Shown piece by piece: positions 1-5,126 of a DNA stretch of 5,126 nt. The notes under the pieces were generated by a model. The model was not told the DNA's origin. It made no database searches and saw only the letters and a program-made list of their open reading frames with translations. Numbering within the stretch: position 1 is the stretch's first letter; each line of letters opens with the position of its first letter. Both the position numbers and the translations under genes were made by a program. The DNA is from Chitinispirillaceae bacterium. GTDB lineage: Bacteria > Fibrobacterota > Chitinivibrionia > Chitinivibrionales > Chitinispirillaceae. The stretch is from positions 1 through 5,126 of the forward strand of contig JAFGOU010000560.1 of assembly GCA_016926315.1 (NCBI GenBank). The letters run 5' to 3'.

Positions 1-1
1 T

Positions 2-59
2 AGAGTCTGTGTGAAGAAAATCTACGCTTTTTGCGTAGATTTTGTGAGCTACAGACTCT
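2..59. terminator. Nested inverted repeat, probable bidirectional terminator
   Basis: Two nested perfect dyads are visible. The inner stem pairs 17-27 with 33-43 (AAAATCTACGC / GCGTAGATTTT, 11 bp) around a five-base loop. The outer stem pairs 2-10 with 51-59 (AGAGTCTGT / ACAGACTCT, 9 bp), separated from the inner stem by short unpaired stretches of 6 and 7 bases. The inner stem ends in four T on either strand, so it could terminate transcription leftward from the TauE/SafE gene, whose stop is about 50 bases away, and rightward from a gene outside the window. The T-runs are short for a classical intrinsic terminator, and the outer stem is not needed for that role, so another structured element is possible. 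Confidence 0.6.
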
Positions 60-106
60 TATCCAGCTATGCCGGGTTAGTAAAAGATCGAACCGATGAG
101 CGGCAA

Positions 107-490
107 TCACCGTATCATCCTCCCCGCGCTTATGATGATATACACCCCTATGGCAATGGTCAGCACGCCGAATCCAACCCGCAGGATAACGGGGTCGATT
201 TTCTTCGCAAAAAACGCGCTTCCCCAGGCGCAGAGAAAAAACGTTGTGGCAATGACGATTGCCGCCCGTACATCGACGTGGCCGCCACGGTAATACTGGA
301 TCGCCGCGGCAAAGCCGACGGGCGGCAGCAGGATGGCGAGACTGGTCCCGACCGCGGTGAGTTGCGGATATCCCGCCAGGAACATGAGCGCGGGTACGAT
401 GATGACCCCGCCGCCGATGCCGATAAGGCCTGAGACGGAACCGGCGCTGCAGCCGATAAGAATGAGAAGCCAGAAGGGTGCTGATACCAT
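107..490 (-). CDS. Half-length TauE/SafE family membrane protein (putative anion exporter/permease)
   Basis: This 127-residue, very hydrophobic protein has about four membrane segments (roughly residues 6-36, 44-66, 73-97 and 102-122). The family signature is clear: a glycine-rich stretch SGLIGIGGGVIIVPAL at residues 20-35, followed by AVGTSLAI at 46-53. TauE/SafE proteins are inner-membrane permeases linked to export or uptake of sulfite, sulfoacetate and other small organosulfur or carboxylate anions. Full-length members are about 250 residues with two such repeats. This one holds a single repeat, as in known half-size members that presumably work as dimers. The frame is intact, with a start, a GGAGG ribosome site and a stop, so it does not look like a broken long copy. 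The substrate cannot be told from the sequence. It has its own promoter-like region and a terminator on each side, so it is probably transcribed alone. Confidence 0.85.
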   Translation of the reverse strand: MVSAPFWLLILIGCSAGSVSGLIGIGGGVIIVPALMFLAGYPQLTAVGTSLAILLPPVGFAAAIQYYRGGHVDVRAAIVIATTFFLCAWGSAFFAKKIDPVILRVGFGVLTIAIGVYIIISAGRMIR

Positions 491-494
491 GGAA

Positions 495-499
495 CCTCC
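495..499 (-). promoter_or_regulatory. Ribosome binding site of the TauE/SafE gene
   Basis: GGAGG on the minus strand lies four bases before the ATG at 488-490. The spacing is short, but the match is perfect and supports this start. Confidence 0.6.
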
Positions 500-529
500 G
501 GATTTAAATCAAATTCGAAATTTGAAACG

Positions 530-585
530 CGAAATTCAATTGAATTTATGTAATAAATCGACGAAATTCAATGGGATTTATGTAA
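530..585. repeat. Two 24-base direct repeats with 32-base period, one containing a 16-bp palindrome
   Basis: Copies at 530-553 and 562-585 share 22 of 24 bases; the plus strand begins CGAAATTCAAT and ends ATTTATGTAA in both. The first copy contains the perfect palindrome AAATTCAATTGAATTT (532-547), which two substitutions break in the second copy. A third, poorer relative of the first half of the unit is visible near 516-527. The repeats cover the likely promoter of the TauE/SafE gene, so they could be tandem binding sites for a regulator or a duplicated promoter segment. The sequence is strongly AT-rich compared with the genes on either side. Confidence 0.65.
543..571 (-). promoter_or_regulatory. 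Candidate sigma70-type promoter for the TauE/SafE gene
   Basis: On the minus strand TTGAAT (566-571) could serve as a -35 box and TAAATT (543-548) as a -10 box, with a 17-base spacer. The matches to consensus are partial, about four of six for each box. The position is reasonable: between the upstream terminator and the gene, about 53 bases before the ATG. The two boxes fall in the two different copies of the direct repeat. Confidence 0.35.
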
Positions 586-591
586 AAAGCG

Positions 592-611
592 AAAAAACCC
601 GAATATTCAGG
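592..611 (-). terminator. Intrinsic terminator after the GH2 transcript
   Basis: On the minus strand a short hairpin CCTGA-ATAT-TCGGG (611-598, with one G-U pair in RNA) is followed directly by six T (597-592). It lies about 200 bases past the GH2 stop codon and just before the promoter-like region of the TauE/SafE gene, as expected for a terminator separating the two units. The stem is short, so termination may be partial. Confidence 0.5.
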
Positions 612-813
612 CCACAGACGATCTTTAGTGACGGATCATGACGTAGAGAATCGGGAAGACCGTTTGGGTGGGCTGCCCAATGGGGAATATTACTGTCCCT
701 GGCGAGCGAGGCAAAGCGGTCAATGCTCTGGAAGCAGCCGGCGATGTACCCGATAAGAAACCGTACCTATGGATTCCGAGTGAAATCTACCGTTCTTGCC
801 ATCCCGGTCGGTC
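612..813. other. Unexplained 200-base spacer downstream of the GH2 gene
   Basis: This stretch lies between the GH2 stop and the terminator, so it is probably the 3' untranslated part of the GH2 message. No frame with a ribosome site is visible on the minus strand. On the plus strand a frame opens at 668 without a convincing ribosome site and runs into the GH2 coding sequence in antisense. A small dyad around GGGCTGCCC (about 664-680) has no T-run. The base composition is like coding DNA, which leaves open a decayed gene fragment, but I do not recognise one. Confidence 0.3.
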
Positions 814-3417
814 TTACAATCCGCTTAAGCCTTTGGCTTCAAACTTGATAATATATGTTCCCCTTGATATTCCGAGATCTTTACGCAGATCGACGCACTG
901 TGTTTTTAACGGCACCCTCATTATCAATTTACCTGAAATTGAATAGACCGCGATAGTGCGAATTGTACCTTGAAACTCATGAGGAATTACCAGCTTATCT
1001 CCAGCTAGCCGGAAGAAGGTGGATGATGATAGCGGCGAATTCATCACCGGCGCTTTCCCGGAATAGCCTATACGCACGGACGGCGACCTGCTTATCAACG
1101 CATAGGTCCCGGGGGTAAGGCTGCCGGACGTTGCCGTTACGGTAACCGGGCCGGGAGCTGTCGTACTCCTTACCCATACCGCCAATTGACCGCCCTTCAT
1201 GGCTACCGTCGCGGGGCCTATGACTTTGGCGCCATTATTGGCGTTCACGGAAACCGATGCGGTGCTGTTTGGTACGACCGTACCGTTGGCGTCCACGATA
1301 TCGATCCACAAGAGCCGGGCGTCGCTTCCATCCGCCCAAAGCGTATCGTTTTCCGCCCTGAGTTTTACCGCCGTGGCCGCCCCGGGAGTATTCCGGATAA
1401 AGGTTACCTGCGTGGCGCCGATTTTTCCCACCGCCTTGAGTTCTCCCGCCGCAAAAGTAACGTTTGTAAAGGTAAACGGCGGATGGGAAAGGCTGCCGCA
1501 GTTGACGTCGTTATCAGGCCTCCGGGTTCCTATGAGCGTGCCATTACGATACAGGGAAACCGAATCGCAATTGCTGAACACCTTTACCGTTGTGGGCGAA
1601 CCGGAGGTCCAGCGGTTGGCAATATATACCATCGGCCCGGAATTGAAAGCGGCCGATGTCAGCGAAGGATCGCGCTGGCTCTGGTAGAAGTAATAGGAAA
1701 ATTTGGGAATACGATACATGTCCATGACCCCGGCCCAACAGCCGTTATAATCGTTCCATACCCAGTACCCGTCGGCTGAGCACCATGAAAGGGCGCGGTT
1801 TTTATTGAGCGATTCCTGAAGGTTATAGACCTGTTGAAGCAATGGCGCTTCCGCGCCTTCACGGCGGACTCTGCTGGTCGAGGTGGTGCCGCCGTAATCC
1901 CAATCGCCGTATTCCGCGATAATAACGGGTTTCGACGAAGAATTGTTTCTAACGTCGTGTTGGGATGCGCCGATCATTACATCCCATACCGGGTTGGTAC
2001 TTGTACCCGCTTTCGACCACCCCCCCTGGTCGCTCGATAAGGTCCCGCAGGTGACGATCTGGGTTCCCTCCTGATGCGCCAGATTGTTCATGGTATTCGC
2101 CCAGGCCGTCGTATAATTCGACTCGTTGAGCTGCGTCTCCCATATGGCAACACAGGGATGGTTGCGGTCGCGCCGGATGAGCGCTTTCGTCTCGGCCTGG
2201 CAATTGTTGCTGAACGTCGTCGTAGTGACGTAGTTCTGCCATCCGGTTATGGAGTTCTGGACCAGGATGCCCAATTCATCGCAGGCATCGTAAAAAGCGG
2301 GGTGATGGGGGTAGTGTGAACCGCGGATAAACTGAAATCCCGCTTCCTTTACCCTTTTAACCTCAAAATAGATCGCCCGTCTCGGGATCGCGTTGCCCAG
2401 CCCGTAAAGGTCCTGATGCACGTTGACACCCTGAGCTTTCAACCGCGCGCCGTTGATCAGCAGCCCCTGATTGCGCGTCCATTGGATGGTCCTGAGGCCG
2501 ATTCGTGTCTTATAAAAATCAACCGGCGCGGAACCGTCCTTAATCGTGGTATACACGGTATACAAATATGGGGTATTCGGGTGCCACAGGCGAGGGTTGC
2601 TTATAGTTGCGGATTGGCTGACCGTCGTGTCCACGCCCTGATTGACAGTAACCGTAGTCGAAGGATTTCCGACAACAGCGCCTTGTGCATCGACAATTTC
2701 GGTGAAGACCGTGCAGGTCTTTGCGCCGGCGTTTTCGTTGATCACATGAGTTTTTATATTTATCGCCGCTGAACCCGACGATATTGACGGGTAGGTGACG
2801 TAAATTCCGCCGCCCGCCACCTTGTTGGCGAAAACCGCGTCGGTTACGTGAAGTTTGTCGGTCACCACCATAACGACATCTCGGTAGAGCCCTCCGTAGT
2901 ACTTGAAATCAACCCCGGCCTTGCCCGGAGCCCAATCCGCACTGGCGTTGCTGTTTACCTTGACCGCAACGACATTATCACCGCCGTAGACCAACGCGCT
3001 TGTGATGTCCCGGGTAAATTCCATGTAGCCGCCGGCATGCTGCGCGCCGACCTGCGTCCCGTTTATATACACGTTGGCGGCCTGCATTGCCGCGCCGAAT
3101 TGGAGGTAGACCTTTCGCCCGTTGAATGCGTTATCGACCTGGAAATGCTTGCGATACCAGCAGATACCATTATAGTTCGAAAAATCATCCGGTGTAATGA
3201 ATTTCGTGGAGTGAGGCAAAACAACCGACTCCCATGAGCCATCGGAAAAACTCGTGGCCTGGGCCCCGGTGGCATCGCCCTGATAGTATTTCCAGTTACC
3301 ATTAAAATCCATTTCAACGCGGTTGGTAGCCGGCGGCGCATAGGCACTAGCCGCAGTTCCCACAATCGATGACACTAATAACATAATCGCCAGTTTTATC
3401 AAATGCGCTCTTTTCAT
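814..3417 (-). CDS. Secreted glycoside hydrolase family 2 enzyme (beta-galactosidase/beta-glucuronidase-like) with C-terminal sorting tail
   Basis: The protein has 867 residues from the chosen start. A signal peptide (1-25, MKRAHLIKLAIMLLVSS..., cleavage likely after ASA) is followed by a GH2 sugar-binding jelly roll (about 34-187), an Ig-like domain (about 188-307) and a TIM barrel (about 308-580). The barrel shows the family hallmarks RGSHYPHH (365-372), RDRNHP, the acid/base Glu432 in LNES and the probable nucleophile Glu502 in IIAEYGDW. It ends with GVMDMYRIPKFSYYFYQSQR. A DUF4982-like module (about 605-675), a GH2 domain-5-like module starting at LRAENDTLWADGSDARL, and a T9SS-type tail (about 778-867; VYSISGK ... 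GTYIIKF) follow. GH2 enzymes remove beta-linked sugars, usually galactose, glucuronate or mannose, with retention; which one applies here is not clear. An in-frame ATG eight codons upstream (3439-3441) is possible, but the chosen ATG has AAGGA seven bases ahead and begins a normal signal peptide. The gene is probably co-transcribed with the upstream propeller gene and acts outside the cell or on its surface. Confidence 0.93.
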   Translation of the reverse strand: MKRAHLIKLAIMLLVSSIVGTAASAYAPPATNRVEMDFNGNWKYYQGDATGAQATSFSDGSWESVVLPHSTKFITPDDFSNYNGICWYRKHFQVDNAFNGRKVYLQFGAAMQAANVYINGTQVGAQHAGGYMEFTRDITSALVYGGDNVVAVKVNSNASADWAPGKAGVDFKYYGGLYRDVVMVVTDKLHVTDAVFANKVAGGGIYVTYPSISSGSAAINIKTHVINENAGAKTCTVFTEIVDAQGAVVGNPSTTVTVNQGVDTTVSQSATISNPRLWHPNTPYLYTVYTTIKDGSAPVDFYKTRIGLRTIQWTRNQGLLINGARLKAQGVNVHQDLYGLGNAIPRRAIYFEVKRVKEAGFQFIRGSHYPHHPAFYDACDELGILVQNSITGWQNYVTTTTFSNNCQAETKALIRRDRNHPCVAIWETQLNESNYTTAWANTMNNLAHQEGTQIVTCGTLSSDQGGWSKAGTSTNPVWDVMIGASQHDVRNNSSSKPVIIAEYGDWDYGGTTSTSRVRREGAEAPLLQQVYNLQESLNKNRALSWCSADGYWVWNDYNGCWAGVMDMYRIPKFSYYFYQSQRDPSLTSAAFNSGPMVYIANRWTSGSPTTVKVFSNCDSVSLYRNGTLIGTRRPDNDVNCGSLSHPPFTFTNVTFAAGELKAVGKIGATQVTFIRNTPGAATAVKLRAENDTLWADGSDARLLWIDIVDANGTVVPNSTASVSVNANNGAKVIGPATVAMKGGQLAVWVRSTTAPGPVTVTATSGSLTPGTYALISRSPSVRIGYSGKAPVMNSPLSSSTFFRLAGDKLVIPHEFQGTIRTIAVYSISGKLIMRVPLKTQCVDLRKDLGISRGTYIIKFEAKGLSGL

Positions 3418-3461
3418 ACGGATATCCTTTTTATAAGCCATGATACTTCTTGTTTGTGCAT
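3414..3461 (-). CDS. Possible 15-codon leader ORF overlapping the GH2 start
   Basis: A short frame encoding MHKQEVSWLIKRISV begins at 3461 and stops with TGA at 3414-3416. Its stop overlaps the preferred GH2 start as ATGA. It has the best Shine-Dalgarno sequence in the window, AAGGGGAG (3469-3476), seven bases before its ATG. The arrangement suggests translational coupling: ribosomes loaded on the leader would end at the GH2 start. The peptide matches no attenuator type I know. It could also be chance, because purine-rich sequence is common before genes and the frame is very short. Confidence 0.25.
   Translation of the reverse strand: MHKQEVSWLIKRISV
3425..3429 (-). promoter_or_regulatory. 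Ribosome binding site deciding the GH2 start
   Basis: AAGGA on the minus strand lies seven bases before the ATG at 3415-3417. The alternative ATG at 3439-3441 has only a weak purine stretch (AAGAAG) ahead of it, so the downstream start is preferred. Confidence 0.55.
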
Positions 3462-3468
3462 AATCCCG

Positions 3469-3476
3469 CTCCCCTT
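3469..3476 (-). promoter_or_regulatory. Strong Shine-Dalgarno sequence upstream of the leader ORF
   Basis: AAGGGGAG lies seven bases before the ATG of the 15-codon frame. It is about 27 bases from the longer GH2 start and 51 from the preferred one, too far to serve either directly. Confidence 0.4.
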
Positions 3477-3503
3477 AATGGTGGTTTTTTATTCGACAAT
3501 CGT

Positions 3504-5045
3504 TCATTTCCGTATATCGGAATGGCCATTCAGGACTGTTTTTAAAAGGTAATATCCATTCACGCGTGAATCTACGGGTACACCTATATCAGGACCGAGT
3601 TCCACCCGCTTGCCGTTTATGGAATACATCTCTGCCGTTATTATCGAACCGGGTCCGCGTGACCGTAGCGGACGATGCGCCGAAAAAACAGGCGTTATTA
3701 TGACATTCCGCGGGCCATCACTTCTTGCGTAAACGGAATTTGACGTTGAGGAAATATGCTGCTTTGTATATTCACCTCCCCAGTATCGCGTAAAATTATA
3801 ATGACGCTTCTGCTGTTGCCGGGGGGCAGGGCACCCGGGAGCCGCTTTGGATAAATCAACGGTGCTGCTTGAATAGATATACGCGTTGGACTCCGTAAAC
3901 GTGATTATTTCATCTCTCCCATCGCCGTTCAGGTCTCCGGTCATCATATATCCCTCGTTAAAGGAGGCGACCTTCTGAATTTTTCCATCATAAAGGGCCG
4001 GCCTCTCGGGACCGCGCCATATCATGATATGGTCCGAACCGATACCGTCCCAGTTTTGACACCAGTACGCTATGCTACCCCAGCCCGAACGTGTCTGGTA
4101 ATAACTTGTCTTACCCGTGCTTGATAGCACAAAAATCGCCTCGCTTCCCGGCGTTCCTCTGTCAACGCGATCCTGTCCGCCGATTTCCAGCCCTTGTTGA
4201 TCATGAAGAAAATCTCCAATAGCGATATTCTGAGGCTCTACAGGCTGATTATTTCTCCAGAACAAAGAGCCGTTCTGGCGATAAACGGTTACATCGTCTC
4301 CACCAACGGCGATTTCCGTTCCATTGGCGGGATTTTGGTCGATGTCTCCAACCCAGATACAATCAGCATGCCCGGATTGGTCCATTGACCACTCTTTCTT
4401 TCCATCCGGAGTAAGATAGTCAAATCCACAAATAATCTCCTCGCGACCGTCCTTGTCGAAATCAAAAGGCCATGGGAAATGGCCTGTATTGCCGCGATAG
4501 GTCCATAACTGCTTCCCCGTCCTGTCCATGGCCCAGATCTGGTTGTATCGGTCCTTCAAAATGATATCCTGGGGTTTTGGGGTACCGGTTACATTGGCAA
4601 TGATAATACAGTCGTGGGCATTCTGATGAGGGTATGGGAAAGAATATTTTTCCGTTCCGGTCTTCCCATCAAACACCCTGAACCGCCCGTTCATGCATGC
4701 AAGCACTTCATTCCAGCCGTCCTGATCTATGTCATAAACCTGTGCGGCAATGTCCGATCCCGCAGCACCGCCTGCTGACGGATTCCCCTTCTGCCAAAGG
4801 CGTGTTCCATCCACTGTGTAAACGGTAAGACAGTTTACTTCGTGCCCGATGTAGCGGTCATCGTCCATTTTATCCGCCTGCATCATTACCATCTCCAGAC
4901 GGCCATCTCCGGTTACATCACCAAGAAGCATTCTCTTTCCGGTTCCTGCTGCACTGATATCAACAGTTTTAAGGAGAACCGGAGCGGCATCGATAATGCT
5001 AAGTGAACCAAGGAGAACAAGAACCGATTTCCAGGCAACGCTCAT
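3504..5045 (-). CDS. Secreted FG-GAP/beta-propeller protein, polysaccharide-lyase-like, with C-terminal sorting tail
   Basis: From the chosen start the protein has 513 residues. A signal peptide (about 1-20, cleavage near IDA/AP) precedes a repeat-built body of about 370 residues. It holds regularly spaced acidic loops of the FG-GAP/VCBS kind: GDVTGDGRLE (42-51), YDIDQDGWNE (104-113), FDFDKDGREE (194-203), GDIDQN (233-238) and GDLNGDGRDE (370-379). These usually bind calcium on propeller blades. Between them are kelch/PQQ-like strands such as VDGTRLWQK, TGKQLWTY and NGSLFWR. The overall pattern recalls the propeller of rhamnogalacturonan-type lyases (for example PL11) and related lyase families, with His189 and His226 (GHFPWP, GHADC) as possible site residues; this assignment comes from memory of the pattern and is tentative. 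The tail (about 446-513) has the core MYSINGKRVEL ... VNGYYLLK, like a T9SS sorting domain. An ATG 21 codons upstream (5106-5108) is in frame, but it lacks a ribosome site and would lengthen the signal region; the chosen ATG has AGAAG nine bases ahead. The gene is probably first in an operon with the GH2 enzyme. Confidence 0.82.
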   Translation of the reverse strand: MSVAWKSVLVLLGSLSIIDAAPVLLKTVDISAAGTGKRMLLGDVTGDGRLEMVMMQADKMDDDRYIGHEVNCLTVYTVDGTRLWQKGNPSAGGAAGSDIAAQVYDIDQDGWNEVLACMNGRFRVFDGKTGTEKYSFPYPHQNAHDCIIIANVTGTPKPQDIILKDRYNQIWAMDRTGKQLWTYRGNTGHFPWPFDFDKDGREEIICGFDYLTPDGKKEWSMDQSGHADCIWVGDIDQNPANGTEIAVGGDDVTVYRQNGSLFWRNNQPVEPQNIAIGDFLHDQQGLEIGGQDRVDRGTPGSEAIFVLSSTGKTSYYQTRSGWGSIAYWCQNWDGIGSDHIMIWRGPERPALYDGKIQKVASFNEGYMMTGDLNGDGRDEIITFTESNAYIYSSSTVDLSKAAPGCPAPRQQQKRHYNFTRYWGGEYTKQHISSTSNSVYARSDGPRNVIITPVFSAHRPLRSRGPGSIITAEMYSINGKRVELGPDIGVPVDSRVNGYYLLKTVLNGHSDIRK

Positions 5046-5065
5046 AAGGGGTATCTTCTTTCTAA

Positions 5066-5106
5066 GCCGGCAAAGCCGGAAGTAAGTTATTGAATGGCTT
5101 TCCGGC
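5066..5106 (-). other. Hairpin in the leader of the propeller gene
   Basis: GCCGGCAAAGCC (5066-5077) pairs with GGCTTTCCGGC (5096-5106) around an 18-base loop, with one bulged base. If translation starts at 5045 this hairpin lies in the 5' untranslated region, ending about 20 bases before the ATG. If it starts at 5108 the hairpin lies inside the coding sequence. There is no T-run after it, so it is not a normal intrinsic terminator. Confidence 0.35.
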
Positions 5107-5126
5107 ATAAGGTACTGTAGCTCGCA

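Noticed and set aside
2..59. Integron attC site, suggested by the nested inverted repeat
   Set aside because: The conserved GTT/AAC core ends of attC sites are absent and no gene cassette or integrase is visible.
11..433. Plus-strand open frame antisense to the TauE/SafE gene
   Set aside because: It begins inside the terminator hairpin, has no ribosome site, is rich in charged low-complexity sequence and opposes a clear membrane-protein gene.
530..585. Start of a CRISPR array
   Set aside because: There are only two clear copies, the gap between them is eight bases, and no cas gene is present.
668..946. Plus-strand frame of 92 codons spanning the spacer and the GH2 tail
   Set aside because: It lacks a ribosome site and half of it is antisense to the conserved sorting tail; only the possibility of a relic in the spacer is kept.
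1186..1779. Plus-strand frames antisense to the GH2 gene, including one of 197 codons
   Set aside because: The opposite strand has a continuous, domain-rich GH2 protein. These frames show no recognisable motif or start signal.
3442..3503. Separate promoter or terminator between the propeller and GH2 genes
   Set aside because: A TTGTCG-like -35 has no matching -10 at proper spacing, and the A-run after the propeller stop has no hairpin before a T-run, so an operon is the simpler reading.

Overview
The window carries three protein-coding genes, all on the minus strand. Read in the direction of transcription (right to left) they are a secreted FG-GAP/beta-propeller protein, a secreted multidomain glycoside hydrolase family 2 enzyme, and a half-length TauE/SafE-family membrane protein. 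The plus strand shows no convincing gene; its open frames are shadows of the minus-strand genes.

Region by region: 3504-5045 (possibly to 5108) encodes a propeller protein with repeated DxDxDG-type loops. It resembles the beta-propeller polysaccharide lyases or lyase-associated proteins around rhamnogalacturonan degradation. About 86 bases later comes the GH2 enzyme (814-3417), with a signal peptide, a jelly-roll, Ig-like and TIM-barrel core, a DUF4982-like module and a GH2 'domain 5'-like module. No terminator is visible between the two, so they probably form an operon. Both proteins end in a short beta-rich tail of the type IX secretion (Por) sorting-domain style, with a YSISGK or YSINGK core. 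A possible 15-codon leader frame with a strong Shine-Dalgarno sequence ends in an ATGA overlap at the preferred GH2 start. After GH2 lie about 200 bases of unexplained sequence, a hairpin-plus-T6 terminator (592-611), an AT-rich promoter region with a 24-base direct repeat, and the TauE/SafE gene (107-490). A nested inverted repeat at 2-59 closes the window and probably acts as a terminator in both directions.

Organism: the combination of T9SS-like tails, secreted plant- or algal-polysaccharide enzymes, moderate GC and clear Shine-Dalgarno sequences fits a free-living or gut polysaccharide degrader. Fibrobacterota-like lineages are a reasonable guess. Bacteroidota are less likely, because strong Shine-Dalgarno sequences are uncommon there. 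This is inference, since no taxonomic marker gene is present.

Function: the two secreted proteins probably act together outside the cell on one polysaccharide. The propeller protein would cleave or bind the backbone, and the GH2 enzyme would remove beta-linked sugars such as galactose or glucuronic acid. The TauE/SafE protein is probably an independent transcription unit that moves a small anion across the inner membrane.
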